Below, piece by piece: positions 45,458 to 59,313 of a stretch of 64,000 nucleotides of DNA. How positions within the stretch are numbered: the first letter of the stretch is position 1; every line of letters begins with the position of its first letter. Below the pieces are notes generated by a model. That model made no database searches, was not told the origin of the DNA, and was given only the letters and a program-made list of their open reading frames with translations. The stretch is from assembly GCA_902729315.2 (NCBI GenBank), contig LR746281.1, forward strand, positions 501,001 to 565,000. The letters are read 5' to 3'. This DNA comes from Spirodela intermedia. Lineage: Eukaryota; Streptophyta; Magnoliopsida; Alismatales; Araceae. The position numbers and the translations under genes were made by a program.

Positions 45458-45896
45458 GGAAAGGTCATCACTGATGAGCTAATTCCCTCTCTCTCTCTCT
45501 CTCTCCCTCTCTCTTTCTCCCTCCCTGTTGCTAATTCTAAAGGATGCACTGATGAGCTAGGAATGGGAGCATGTTTTGACTTTCCATCTATTCCTATTTG
45601 TTGGCTTGAATTCTGACGAGCAGCTGGTCTCAGATGAAGGAGATCAATGGGCATTCCGTTCAGTGACCCCTGTGTTGGTGAATTAGATGGCTAGTGAAGG
45701 GCCGGGAGGTTTTCCTTCTCCTTTAAGGGTGGAGGGTTGAGTGCGCCGATCTAGTAAATGCGGGGTTTTCAGATATGTGTATATGTATTATATTACCTTG
45801 TGGGGGTGGCATGGTCTTCTGGATTCCTAGTCCCCCGTCCCCTCTCCATATGGCGACCTCGTTGTTCTCGGATGACATGGGTCGCCGTTTGTCACT
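45458..45896. other. Convergent 3' region of the S15 and PAIR1 genes
   Basis: This is a 3' flank shared by two converging genes. It contains a CT tract (45,487-45,530). No other gene is seen. Confidence 0.5.
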
Positions 45897-48800
45897 TCAG
45901 TCCAACACGATGAGTCTTCTCTTCCTTCTTGCTCTCCTTAGAATTCGCATGCTCTCCGCCCTCGCTTCCGCCGATGAACAGCTCTTCCGTCCTGACATGG
46001 AGAGAGAAACGAATGTGATCGAGAGAGAGGGAGGGAGGGAGGGAGGGAAGCATCTTTTACAATGATGGAAGCTGCTTGGGAGGCATCTGTATTTATGAAA
46101 GAAGTTGTTAAGGAACTACCTGTCACATGTTTCTCGAGCAAGCAGGAAAAAGCTCCATCCATCTCCTCGTCCGATTCAATGATCACCCTGTAGTCGTTGA
46201 CCTGGGCAAAGAAAAAGGTCATAAGAGCAACCAATGATGTCAAAGAGGCATATTCTAGAATTATCAGCAGTGCGGGAAAATGTTTCGAATTAGCCCCCTG
46301 GGATTGTCATCGAACACAGTGAAGAACCTACTTATACATAGTTTACTAACACAGTCCACAGATTCAAATATTGCTCGAACCTCGGCTGAATCAGGTTTGT
46401 CCTACTTAAAGTGGATGAAAAATTAACTTACTATCCTGTGATAGTGAATTTGGCCGACCGTTGACTAATTCAACTAGAAATTATCATTTCTTATCAAAAT
46501 CATCCAAAATTGAGGAGATTTTATAGAGACAGATGAGATAGATAGATGGAGAGAGAGAGAGAGAGAGAGAGACGTTACCTCCATAAACGGCGCCTAATGC
46601 AAATTCTTGTCAGTGATCTTTTACTAATATTTTTTCACATCATGACCAGAATGTGATGTGGTATTTAAAACTTCAGATGCCCATGATGGGGTGGTGTAAT
46701 ATGCACTTAGACATATGAGGACGACAAAGCGCATATAGTTCGATTAGCAGCAAGTACGTCGTGAAAGACTACCTGCACTGAAGGGAGAATCTCTTCCTGC
46801 TTGGGTTCCAAGCGCTTCACACCATACAACGATAACGGTTCCGGTTCAAGGAGTTTAGCCAGCTTTGCCCCAGCCTTCCGCGCTGGAACCGGTGCGAAAT
46901 GAGCCGCTGCCTGCTCGCTGGGACTGCAATCAGAAGAAATATATTAAGGACACCAGGCGAGAGCACCACTATGCCCCGCTGCTCTGTAGCTGACGCCCCC
47001 GGTCACTTGCGGCAAAGAACAAGGGGAGACACAGAAGTGCGTGGTGGAACAAATCGAAGTTCAGTTGCGCCAGGAGCCACAAGGCCAACAGCGAATCGCA
47101 CTGAGTTCAAATGTGGGAGGAAATCAGAGTATACGCACACTCCAGTTATCGGCACATGATTCTTTTGAGACCCAGCGGCGACGAAGCATCTCTTCTGCGG
47201 TTGGAGAAACAAAAATAAGGAAATTAAGAATTCCAGCATGAATGGAGATAAAGGGAGATCAGATTCAGGAAAAATCAGGCAGGGCTTCAGATTGACAACA
47301 GTAAAGTGAGAAATTTCATGCTTGAAGGGAGGAGGTTCTGCGTAGTTAAAGCATGTGGTGATTTTATTCGATGGACTGAAACATGAGAACCCGAGTCTTT
47401 TCATGTTCTTCGCAGGAAATGTTTCTTCTTTGGTAAAATATTGTTTTTATTAAATTCTCAGATTCACCAAAAATAGCTGAGGTTCCAGTCAAGAACGTCA
47501 ATTACGACCACTCAAGAGTAACGCTAGGCAAGGATTAGAGGTTGGGACTTCTACAGAAAATATCATCAGAAATCATAGTACCTCTAATTCTTTGCTGAAG
47601 GTCCCACATATTTCATGCTGAAGTCTCAGCAAGCGTCCCTCGATCCTTGCTGGAATGGATGAAATTGCTGTAGAAATGGCGTGGAACTTGTGTTGATCGG
47701 TTAACTCAGCTTGCTTTCTCAACTGATCAGGAATTGACTTGAGAATTCCCGCAAGGCTGGCTTTGACCTCCTCTTCTCCCTTCAGCTATTCCTCATAATT
47801 CGTTGTAACGCTTAAGACAATTTCATGGAAGAGCACGCAAAAGCTCGGAAACTAGGTTTGCGTATGGTGGCTTGGTATTCTTACCATCAGTTGGACGTTG
47901 CTATCCTGAATGACTGTTTTCTGCCGCATACCTTCCACTGGATATCAGCACCAGATATCAAACAGCGAGATTATTAATTTTTCATAGGGAGAATATGCAA
48001 GTGCTGGACAGATTTAGATGGATGGTCATCATAGCGTATTGGCTTTTGGAGACTAAACACTGACATTCAAAATTACCTTCTAATAGTACCTCTTTCACAG
48101 CCTTGTTTACTTGCATCACATCACTCTGTATGCTATCCAGTATCCTTCCCAGTCTGGTCAAAGAACTCTCCATCAATCCGACCCTGAGCTCAAGTTCTTC
48201 ACTAACATGACCTGCTTGAGAAAATTAAGCTTTTCAAGTATTTCCAGGATATATCATTTACTTTTAGCAGGCACAGTGATGTGATCATATTTTTTATTCA
48301 GACAGTAGCACTGTTACCTCAGAAATCACAACAGGCATCGAGAATTGAAAGAATAAATTTCAAGTTCAATTACAAAGACTTACATCTTTGATCAGCTGTT
48401 GAAGCCGAGTTAGATCTCCGCATAAAATTGTTAGATGTCCTCGATAACTGCATTTGAGATTCATCCCTTGAGCTTGTAATCGGTGCCAGGCAAGTGAACC
48501 TCTTTGCCGTGTTCTCTCTTTCTTGAGAGCCAAGTCTCTGATAAAATCAACAAATTTCATCAAATACCATACAGCCTTCAGATGAAACTGATTTCTTCAT
48601 CATAATGATGCATCGGATTCGGCAGTATCTCATTTTCTCATCGTCACACAGGGATATGCTGATGGAACTCTTAAGTCATCAACTTCGCTCTACATGGCGA
48701 TAGAATGCAATTATCTACGTAGTCAAAATCCTTCAAACTAATGCACAAGTAATTAAAAACTAGGAACGCAAGAGGAGATTCATACTTAGATGAGCACACA

Positions 48801-49458
48801 TCGGGGATTGATCTGCCATATATTTCCAAGGATTGCGGAAAGAACTTTGAATTCCTCCATATAAGTGACAGCGTTCATCAGGAAAAAATATTCACAGAAG
48901 ATCATAGGGCATACTATTGATCACATCATGAAATCAGAGGAATAAAAAATTTGAATATCGGGAAAAAATGAGGCAGCATCTGTTTCTCCGTTGTTCATTT
49001 TTTTCGTCAGGAAGCTGGAAGACATTATAATAAAAAATAATGAAATAGACCTAAAACATTGATAATTATTCTTGGCAGACCTACGGGAATGCAAAGGCTA
49101 GACGAAGACTGAGTGTAAGAGTTGCACACCTGGTCACATGTCAAAACGTCGTCAAGGGAACTCTGAGAGAGCTGCGAGAGAGACGGTCCCTGTGAAAACT
49201 GCTGCTGAGACTGGGATCGCAGCTGAGACGCCTGGATCTTTCCCGAACCAGAAGAGTCCATCCCGGAAGATGTCAGATTCGACCTCCTGCATCAGAATTT
49301 CAGATTAAAAAATAGTCAGAAAGCAGAGCAATTGATCACTAACCAAAAGAAATTTCCTCATTCATGCATCCCAGCACATTCGAAGCTCCACACCTGGTGT
49401 GAGGAGGGAGAACGGAGATCGAACTCAGATCGCAGGCTTTGTTGATGTTTAGCTTCAT
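45897..49458 (-). CDS. PAIR1: PAIR1/PRD3 meiotic recombination initiation protein, ten exons
   Basis: Needed for meiotic double-strand breaks and homologue pairing (rice PAIR1, Arabidopsis PRD3). Exons: 49,458-49,394; 49,286-49,130; 48,537-48,384; 48,211-48,077; 47,937-47,885; 47,785-47,582; 47,194-47,007; 46,923-46,773; 46,201-46,120; 45,991-45,897; 1,284 bp, 427 residues, shorter than rice PAIR1 (about 490). Diagnostic pieces: MKLNINKACDLSSISVLPP, SQSQQQFSQGPSLSQLSQSS, SLDDVL, the coiled-coil stretch LDSIQSDVMQVNKAVKE, VNDYRVIIESDEE, and the basic C-terminus MRILRRARRKRRLIVLD, a likely nuclear signal. Exon 7 (RFAVGLVAPGATEL region) has little family similarity that I recall; it is placed by phase and splice sites only. 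Confidence 0.85.
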
Positions 49459-49903
49459 TTATTCGCCAACACAAGAACAATTCGATCGTACACTTCTGCG
49501 TAGATCTCCCGGTGATAATCAAATCTGAAAATGGCCAAATCAGATACCTTACTCTACTGAAAGAATTTGCAGAGAGAGAGAGAGAGAGGAAGGCTCGCCC
49601 TAAGCCCCACTTATGTTTCGAAGTTACCGAACGGGATCTCATTTAGGCGGGAAAAGCCCCGTAGCCCAGATTTATAGGCAGAACCCCATTATTTCATTTC
49701 GATTTACCGTTACAATCTTGCTCTTTCCCTTTCTGCGGGCCACCAAGCCGGCCCATTAGCAAATGGGCTTAACAAACCGGCCTACGGACCGACCTCACTG
49801 ACCTGGATCCACTTGTAACTTAGCCAGGATTAATTGGCCCAGCTTATATTCTTGGAAAATTCTTCTGTATGTAGTTAAAGCTCATCTTATAATGCCAACA
49901 GCC

Positions 49904-49938
<35 letters not shown>

Positions 49939-50431
49939 GGATGAAACGAAGGTTACCCCGTGGCTATTCATGGCTACTACAAGGAAACTATGCCCCGTTC
50001 TTGCTGCTTCCATTCATAGAAACCCCTGTAATTGGGATGTGAATGATACTAATGGGAAGAGCACCACACCCCATCATCTCCCAGAGGGGAGGAGCTTCTC
50101 ACTCATCAAAAGCTCCTGTTTTTCTCAACAACAGGGGAGAGAACGAAGGACCCATTTCCAATTTATTTGTTCCGAGTGACAAATGATTTACAAAATTCAC
50201 AGCGCAGCTTCCGGGGATCGACAAAATCCGGGTGTCAGAGTTGAAGCTAAGAATTTTGAGCAGGACGAGAACTGTGAGGACTAGTAAAATGGGAAGCATT
50301 CACTCACTCACTCACTCAAACCCTATGCTAAAACCTCTCCAGGCATGAATGGCAATCAACGGGTGCAAAAAGCTGACTAAGTGGGCAGTCGGTTCATGAG
50401 ACACGTCACGCTGTCAGGAGAAGATTCTGAG
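49459..50431. other. Intergenic region between PAIR1 and SKP1-like genes
   Basis: It contains the PAIR1 leader with a (GA)n tract (49,570-49,588), GGGCC/GCCCA site II-like motifs (49,737-49,842), and a (CT)n tract (49,903-49,938). The part nearest 50,431 is 3' flank of the SKP1-like gene. No gene is seen. Confidence 0.45.
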
Positions 50432-53400
50432 CTATCTTCGAGTCAACCCTGCAAAAATAGAGAAGATTCCATCACTCAAATGGCAGTGGGTGGGTCCCAA
50501 GTCAAGCAACTTGCAATCGACTGCAGCCATCTGGCATGCCCCCCCCCCCCCCCTCTGATTTTCTTTTGAATATCTTCTCCTCCTCACCACGCCCCACCAA
50601 GCCCACAGGGACTTTTTAATAAATTTGATGCATCCAAGGGGGGCTTAGAAGAAAAAAAAACCCTGCTTTACTGGGAGTCTCACATGGAATATGGTTCAGT
50701 ATACCTGTGTATCTCCTTAATGAGCCATTGGAAGAGAAAGGGATGGTCGGGCCCCTCTCCTGACTCAGGGACAGGATCTCCTGCATTCTCTCTGGCCAGT
50801 CTGAATTCAGTCTCCGGGCGAAATCCTCCACTTCCCTGCAGTTGCCACAGTGGAACAGATATAAACCGTAGGAACTTAAATCAAGAACAAGCATTTATGG
50901 TGGGGTTCCATTGACGTCTCTCACACAAGCATAATTTAGTTCATATGCTAGTCATCCCACACGAGGATTCTCCGATTGATTGTACAACTATGGGTAGTGT
51001 ACAGTATAATCGTATAAAAGAAGCCATTAATGGCAAAAAGAAACCACATTAAATCGAATGGCAAGAGAACCAGGGAGGCACTGAGGATCCTCCATGGCCT
51101 TCAAAAGAATCAATGAAGATTGCACAGTGCTATATTTTTGTTTTATTTTTTCTAGTCGAGGCCTGAAAACTATTTTTTTCAGAAAATAGCCGATCCTAGA
51201 ATTCTTACTCTCCCAGTTCTTCCACCAGATGCTGGCGAATGCACGCTGGCAATTCCCTCTTCCAACAGCACTTCCTTCGAGCAATTTTCAGGTGGGTCTG
51301 AATAATTTATGGTTGATTCCAATCCTAAATGACCCGTTTCCATTTGCCTGGTCTTCTTTCATGGAAAACATCAAAAAGAGAACAGAGATCCGGCCAAAAT
51401 ATCCTGTGAACCAAAATATCAAGCGCGGGAAAGCACTTTCAGCCTCTAATGGAAGGAGAAAGGAAAGCCGGACGGCAGCCAAATAGGACTAACAAGAACG
51501 TTAGTCTAGTTGAGCACGGTAACCTCAAACAATAGCAAGGAAATATTTCTCCGCTATGTTAATCAAATTTCATAAGGAGCAAAGTTCATTCCCGGGGAAA
51601 CAAATTAACAAATTCCACAACCACAGAAGAGTCATCCCCGGACAAAAGAATATAGTCATAACGAAGCCATGCATTTTTGGTAGGAAGTGAGGCAAAGAGG
51701 GACATGAAACTAACTTGTCAAGCTCTTCCTTCATCGCGGGATCGAGTTCGTCGTCAATATCAGCATCCTCGAATACATCTTTTGGTGCAAATTTCCCATC
51801 GCCAAGATCCTGCAGCCTTAAAGTTCTGCTAGGGCTAGGGGAATGATTGCTTCTGACTTCACAAGAGATGGTAGAAATGCTGGCTTCCTCCTAAGACCAC
51901 AGCAGCAGCCAAGCCATCAGCAGCTACGAATAGAGAGAGGATCAGCATCTAAGACAATAATTCCAAGTTATGTATGAACCTGATTGCTGTTCATGCTCGA
52001 TTCACTTAGGGAGTTTTTTGGCTGATCTTTTCTCCTCCGATTCTTCTTTTTGTGCTTAGCCACTCTGGTTGATTTAGAATCTGGAAGATATAGCATGCAT
52101 GTAAGGCATTTCTATGTCGATCATGAATGATAATGGCCAAACTGTTATAATGAACAGGCTACAACAAGAACAGACAGCGACGTCTGCACCAAAAGAGTTA
52201 ACAGGTTTCAGCATTTGAAACACAAAGACCATATTTTAAATGTCAAGCTATATGAAAGACAATGCTCAAGGGAGTGCCATGGAGAAAAATAACATACGAA
52301 AAAGAAAGAGTGATCGTTAGCAAATAATACAGAAAGTAGAATAAGAACTAGGATAGAAGCTATGGTCCCCCGGAATGCTTATAAACTTTATAAACAGCTT
52401 CCAGATTCACATAGCATTTTCCAGTAGCAACTGGTTCAAGATCTCTAGTTTCAAACTGTCACTTGGAATCTTAGGCTAGGAAAAAAAAGATATTTCAAAA
52501 TAACAATGGACCCTTCAGAGGAGAAAAACACTCTTCCCCTTTTTTGGAAAGAAAGGGGACTAAATAAAAGAAAATAATAAAAAACTCACACCAAAAACAC
52601 CACAAGCACACCAGCGACATAAAGTCTTTACTTATTTGTATTATCAAACGAAGATTCTCTCTTTCTAACAAAATTGTTTAAAAAGATGAAAGACAGCAGA
52701 CGACATCTCGAAAAAATCAATTTTGCATTATGCTGAAGAGACTAGGAATAAATTATTGGAAAATAAGCTGCCATGGAATCATAAATGGGGGAGCATTGAA
52801 CGCAAAAAAAATATATATTTCTCATGAACGAAACAATAAAAGCACGTGTTTTTCAATGTTTTTCCCTTTTCCAATATTCAAGCGCCCTTTCTAAGGTTTA
52901 GCAATTATCTGGAAAAAGGGGAAATACAAGACAAATTATTGCAGATCACTGAGATCCATTGAATGTGAAATGGTAAAGGACTTTTGACAGAGCATTACCT
53001 CCACTGCCCCCATTTATAAAAGAAAGAAGATCATCAACTGAACGATCATCCCCCTGGTCCTCTATTCGTTGCTCATTAGTTTCAGCATCCTGAGTGGAAT
53101 ACAGTTTTTTACGTAGCTTGTATTATGTGCAGACAAAGGATAAACCAAAGGAAACCTCCAATCATATAGGGAAAAAATTGAAACTCAAAATAACACTTTT
53201 CTATGCAAAGAAACGTCAGCTAACAAAATACATACAACACATACTTCAATACAATACAATACATGCAAAAACAATCGGTGTAGAAGTAAACAATTCAAAA
53301 ATCATTGAAACTGAATAATACGACTTTCATCTTCGCCAACATGATCAACAACTCACTGTGAATACCTTTAACTTCTGTCTCTCTTGTAATTCCTTCCTTT

Positions 53401-54501
53401 TTTTAGCATAAAGTCGATTAAGTAACCGTATCCTTGGATCATCAGTTGCATTTCTCAGGGGTCCCAACTTTTCCTCCTAAAGTTAACAGATAGTATGAGA
53501 GCGAAACTTTTTAGCAAGGACTAGAAAAAAGATGGTCGAGAGGAATAATTACCTCAGTAAGATCATCAGGCAAGTGAAAGGTTTCCCTAATCTCCTCAGG
53601 AGTCTTTCCTTCAATCATGCGAGCCAGTGCTCGGCTTGTCAGATCAACCAAGGTCTTCAATTGAAGACTGTCCGCAGCCGACGTCAACTCACATAACCGC
53701 TTTGTGTCCATCCGGATGAACTTCTCATCAAAGGCTTTCCTCTCCTAAAGGAATGTAAAATTATCCTTTAATGTGGAGAAAATTTCAAATATATCAGACA
53801 ATGGAACAACAAAAAGAACTTAAAACAATATAAACGTAAATCTATAAAAACAAACAACATCCAGTTTTTCTCGAAATTGATTTTAGAGTTTATAAAAACG
53901 CCATAATAGAAGTCAATCCAAAGTACAAACTCGTTCATGAGCACTAAAATGGTATGTCATCCATAAAGCACAAATACTCGAGAGAAAATGAAAAAGGCAG
54001 AAGTAGAGTATTATAGACCTTGTTAGAGCGTCCAGGGACCTGATGAAACCGGCAATAATCAAGGATAAGGCTAAGGATCGCCGGAGTAACACGCTCTGGT
54101 AGTGAAATAGCATGATTTTTTGAAATTCCCGTTCCCATTTGATGCATCTCATGGTATAACATAGGGCAGAACTTGGCAACCTCCTCTTCAACTTGCTGGA
54201 TTGATCCATCAGACGTCTGAAGCCAAATATAGGATTTCATGGCCTAGGGAAAATATCAGAGGAAAAGAGCACATCCGTTTATTATACAAGCAAAGTATCG
54301 AGTAATCAATCCTAGAGAATTTGGTTGTCAGAGAGTTACAAGAATCTCAAATAAACATTCACCTCCAAAAAAGATGGTCCCGGAAAGATGGATCAAACAT
54401 GTGCCAAAATATTTGGACATATATGCATCATATATGTATATACCTATATGACAAACGCACGCACACACAGAGCTACAAACCTCAGGATTGTTGACTTCCA
54501 T
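50432..54501 (-). CDS. SKP1-like protein 20/21 type, nine coding exons
   Basis: SCF ubiquitin-ligase adaptor family. Exons: 54,501-54,481; 54,243-54,019; 53,744-53,553; 53,476-53,366; 53,089-52,999; 52,080-51,980; 51,890-51,715; 50,835-50,705; 50,448-50,432; 1,065 bp, 354 residues, near the roughly 350 of Arabidopsis ASK20/21. The POZ-like N-terminus (MKSYIWLQTSDGSIQQVEEE, ISLPERVTPAILSLILDYCR) leads into the SKP1 dimerisation region (FIRMDTKRLCELTSAADSLQ, LVDLTSRALARMIEGKTPEE, DDLTEEEKL). A long tail follows, with a basic cluster (HKKKNRRRK) and an acidic DADIDDELDP stretch before EVEDFARRLNSDW. This tail sets the 20/21 subgroup apart from short SKP1s. The ATG giving MEVNNPEAMKSY is the first in frame. 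The final 17-bp exon (GLTRR, stop) is less certain. Confidence 0.88.
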
Positions 54502-57500
54502 CTCGTTGTAGCATTTGATGATGGCACGTAAGAATGTTTTTGGAAGATTAAATTGCTACAAGGCGGCTTTACCAAATTAAATATTCAATATAACAGCGAA
54601 GATGCAGAGAAGTCATTGGTTAACATTGATTGGATAGTAATTATCCACCACAGGTAGATGTTTTCCCGCGATAATATTGGTGTTGTCATTTCATCCTCAG
54701 GTGGTTCTCCAAGTACTGTCAAACCACAAAAACAGAAAACAAAAGGAGACAAAAAAATCACAGTTTAACTCATCACGTCCAAAAAAAAAATCCTAAAACC
54801 CAATGAAGAAAAAAAATTCTATATAAGAATAAACCAAATTCATGATAACGTATCATTCCCATAAAACTCACGAAAAGTTAACAAGGGAAAAGAATAGTCC
54901 ACACCATACACACATCTGTCATGATGGAGAAGTGGAAATAAGGCAAAGGGCATAGCTGACTTATATGGGCGTTTTGAGTCCCTACAAAACACATCAGGGC
55001 ATAATCTCGTTATTTTATTGAGGGATCATTTGGTACTACCCACTTTCAAAAAACTTAAAGAAAGAAATTCTAAACGAACATTACATACTTATTGCCCATT
55101 CCAATTTCTATTTGCCAATGGAGATAAAATAAAGGCAGACTACCTACATCAATAACGAGAAAGATAAAAAATAAATAATACATACCACAACAAATTTTGC
55201 GCCCAAAAAGATGTAATTTATAAAATATTTAAAATTTCCCTCCGCAAAAAATAGAAAAAAGCTGAATGATTAAATTAACAGAAAAAATGTATGCAAGATC
55301 CTAAAAAGCATTCTCTCAGACTAGGAACGTTACGTGAGGTGCATATAATGCAGAAAAAAAATGAAAAAGGGGGAAAAGGGAGCAAAACTGAGACTTTGCT
55401 GAAGTACACCCCCTACTATCAAGTGCGGAGATGGTTGAGGTTCAGTCATGGATACTAGTAATTACTTGGGTTTATACCTAGTTCATCGAAGCGGATTAGG
55501 ATCTGAGCTATGAGTTATTATGTTCAGAAACAAGTAATCCAAAAAAAAAAAAGATCAGATTGAGAAGGCAGCTGAAGATAAAGAAAGAAAAGAAGGTGGC
55601 TACAACTCAATGGAACGGATTAAGATCAACAAAGGACAGGCAGATTCCTCTCAACATCTCGTAAGTAAATATTAATAAATCCAGATGCAAATACAGCAGT
55701 GAATGCCAATGGGAATCGTGATGTCCTCCGCTGAATACTAACACACCATAAATGCATACTAGGAACATCAATGTGAACACACTTCTTGTTGAATGACACG
55801 GACCAGAAGTTTATCTATATTTTAGTGGTTGCATTAACAAATATGAATGAAAATCTTACAATGGAGTTTCACGAGTTAACAAGGAGAATAGACACCTCCA
55901 TTTGATCAGGTCACACTCTCAGCTGATCAATTTACAAAATATAAAAGCTCAAACTACGCAATCAGAAGATACCATTCCACCAGCTAACTGATCTAGCAAG
56001 AACTGTGTGACACACATGTTGTCCGGAGTTTCCATTCACGCATCTTCATTAATCAAGAATAAAGCACCATCTTGGATCATTTTTTAGGTGACACTGATGA
56101 CATTGACATTATTCTATTATTTTTTATATAATCTATAAGGGATGAACACGAAAATTGATACGAGTATTGATTGGATGTTACACAACAGCCACAGCAAGAG
56201 CTTTCCAATAAATTACAAAAGCCAAATACGCATTTTAAAACCGTTGCTGTGCGTCCATAGTTATCTCACGAGAACATTTAACAGATACATTCAGAGAAAT
56301 CCTACTGCGGTTACATTCCTATAGAAGAGTCTGCATTTTAGGCTAATTCACCAGGGAAGGAATTTAAAAGGTTGCCTGATCAATATGTGCCTGCCATTTT
56401 CCATATTTTTAATTACACACGTTATAAACGCAGGAGAAATAAATAGCACCCCCAAATGTCTATCAACATGAGTTGATGAAAATGAGATAAATAAAAGCAT
56501 TCGCTGCTAGTTCCACAGAAATCACCTTTGCTAATATGTGTGGCTCCCCGATTAATACCACTGAAACTGGCTTACTATCAGCATGACGCTAAAGACACCG
56601 ATTTTTAATAATGACGTCACTAGAAGAAGAAGAAAACCATATTCTCCGGTAAGCCAATTGGAACAGTAAGCATTCGTATGTAAGGTAGACTCTAAAAATA
56701 TAATTTTTTTGTAATGCTAGGACGTTCACTTTTCCCCTTCTCAGAGGAAACCAATTTTGAAAAGGACAAGTTTACTCAACAGGCAAATATGCATAACTAA
56801 GATAGTGAAAGCAGACGCATAAAGTGGCCAACAAGCATTATTGATAAGTTCACAGGGAGCGTCCTAACAGTACTTAGAACAAAGCACCGTGTGGTGATAT
56901 AACCGGAGCTGCGATAAAAAAAGATATAAAAAAATAGTTCCACTCGAAAATGTAAAACTAAACACACCTGCAACATTCACATATACACCCGGCAGAAATG
57001 CATTTTTGGCTCTGAGAAATGGCCGTGGAATGAAAAATACAGTTCAAAAATCAGAAAGATAACAAGTGTGTTCCGAGACAGACTGGAAACCTCAATATCC
57101 TTGCGAAAGAAAGACGGCATTACAAGAGAGAACTACCCATTCAGTAATACCCAAACAAAGAGGAAAGAGATAGCAAGGATGATTGACGGACCCAACAGTG
57201 ATGACAAAAAGAGATTGAAGAAGAACTGCAATAGGTTAGACATGGCAGACATCAAACAGCGGTTGAGAATATGCTAGAAGAGCAACATGTAAGAGGAAAA
57301 CGATTCTCATGCTACATTAAAGATGCAGAGAGATCGAGAGAAACCGGGCTTTCACGGTGAATTCGCACGATAGACGATCAACGATAAGAAAGCAAGACAT
57401 CGTCGCATTGCCAAGCACCCATCTTTCGAATCCTATCCCCGAGATACGATAACCACCGCCGCTACTCTCCCCCAGCACGATGGGCAACACGATGAAACGA

Positions 57501-57720
57501 AGGCTCCGCAATCAAACTAGAATCAGATAACAAGACAACCGATACCTGAGACTGAGGTAGAGCTCGACTGCTATTGGAATCTCGCTTGGCGACTCCCCGT
57601 GCACTGATGTCCACGGCAACGGGGCCGAAGAGTGAGAGCAGGCGAAAGTAGTAGCAACCGAGAGAGAGGGAACGGGGACAAAGAAAAAAGAAGAAGAAAG
57701 GTGATGGGCATCTAGGGTTT
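54502..57720 (-). other. 5' leader and long leader intron of the SKP1-like gene
   Basis: A GC-rich exon-like stretch (about 57,547-57,720) ends at CTCAG|GTATCGG and contains an out-of-frame ATG. A leader segment from about 54,556 (after a GTAG acceptor) leads to the ATG at 54,501. The 3 kb between is AT-rich and intron-like. A short frame near 54,640-54,720 (VLGEPPEDEMTTPILSREN) could be an alternative leader exon. I see no separate gene or transposon in it. Confidence 0.45.
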
Positions 57721-58410
57721 CATTGTTCCCGTTTGGTTCTTTCCTCTTTGGCGTCTCCTATCTCGCTCGATCTCGCCCTTCCCGGTGAGGCCGCTGGCCC
57801 ACCCTGCGAGGGATCAGCACCTAATCACGACAACAGAACCCTGCCGCCGCAAACCACCGCCACCCTACCCGGGGGTTGTTCCACGTCTGCCGCACCTCTT
57901 CCTCTTTCTCATGCAAGTTCCTTCTGCAACTCCATCCTCGAAGGTGCATCAGTGAGTGTCGAAGTAAAGAGGAAGACTGAAAATCTTTCCACTTTTACGT
58001 TTCGGCCTTCATTATTATGATAATCGGAGGTTTACTGCCCAGCCAAAATGGGCTTTTCCCGGGCTGGGCCCGACTGCATTTCCAAAGCCCCGAACCGTAC
58101 AACCCCGGCCCCACCTAGCTTGCTGGTGGTTCGCGGGGTGCCACGTTGAAAATGGGGCCCACTAGTGACAGCTTTAAAGAGGCTCATGCCCGGAAGAAAA
58201 CCGAGGTCTGGTTAATCGGGCCCACTAAGGGCCCTTCTAATTTATTATTCCTGCCATTTTTTTCATACATGCGCGATCCAGTTCGAAACCCAAAAAAAGA
58301 AAAAGAAAAAGTCAACCCATGTAGGTTGAACTTCTCCCACTGAGCTCTCTTGCTTCACTGAACCTCTCTGAAAAAGGAAAACAGTGGAAGCGGATCAAGA
58401 ACAGCCTTTA

Positions 58411-58479
58411 CCAATTAATTTCGCCAAATGGATTGAACCCTGATGACTAAATACTGCACAACGGAAATAAAAATGAATG
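58411..58479 (+). repeat. 69-bp direct repeat, first copy
   Basis: It starts CCAATTAATTTCGCCAAATG and recurs at 58,600-58,668 with a single difference (C/T at position 52 of the repeat). The offset is 189 bp. Confidence 0.9.
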
Positions 58480-58599
58480 GCAGAATTTCAGAAACTGCGC
58501 TTACATAATTCACAAGCTATTTATTAAAAATATTTTTAATTTTACGAGATAATTAAAAATGTGATCTGATCACTTAATCACTTATCAACCATAACAAAA

Positions 58600-58668
58600 C
58601 CAATTAATTTCGCCAAATGGATTGAACCCTGATGACTAAATACTGCACAATGGAAATAAAAATGAATG
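58600..58668 (+). repeat. 69-bp direct repeat, second copy
   Basis: Second copy of the repeat at 58,411-58,479. The 120 bp between the copies is unique AT-rich sequence. Confidence 0.9.
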
Positions 58669-59313
58669 TCTGCATGAGATTCCGCCACAGTAAAATCCCT
58701 AATCTGTGGCAACATACAGTGCGGTGGAACACCGATGCCATGGAAATGAAGTCCATCTGATCCAAGAACTAGTTGTGTGAGCCCTAGCTAGGCAAATTTT
58801 CTGCGTCTTTCACCCATCCGCAAGAAACCAAGAACAAATGGGGAAGAAATTCTACAGCAGAAACAGACAACAACCTCAGAGAGTAAGTAGCAATAGAGGC
58901 AACCACTGTGATAGTGATGGTGGTGATTTCAGAAGTGATAATAGTAGACAGTATTTTCTTCGTATTTTCTCACTGCTCTTCCTCCATACTCTCCTCCTCC
59001 AAAATCTCACCATTACCAGGTTAAAACCCTGAAAGAGGGCCATAAGCCTTTTAGAAAGGCAAACCCAGCATAAACAGGTTATGAATTCGCTGTAAAACCA
59101 TTCAATCGACACATATTCATTAAATTCGCCTTCAACAAGCTGGTATTACTGATGAAAGAGGAAGTTAAGACGCAATCTTCTATTTATGTCAAAGAAACGC
59201 TATCTAACTCACTAGATTATTGGAACTGATAAAGTTTTTCTCCATAAATTCGTTTATAGCTCCTTTTTCCCGGACATAGAAGCTTAGGTTCAGCAACAGA
59301 CCTTCGGAGAAAC

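Larger units (their letters stand above)
57721..59313. other. Intergenic region between SKP1-like and coiled-coil genes
   Basis: The GC-rich promoter side has several GGGCC/GGCCC motifs (58,049-58,240). A 69-bp direct repeat lies at 58,411 and 58,600. The remainder is AT-rich 3' flank. A 64-codon frame at 58,838 shows no family features. Confidence 0.4.

Noticed and set aside
58838-59032. 64-aa frame starting MGKKFYSRNRQQ
   Set aside because: Compositionally odd, no family similarity, no promoter or neighbour support.
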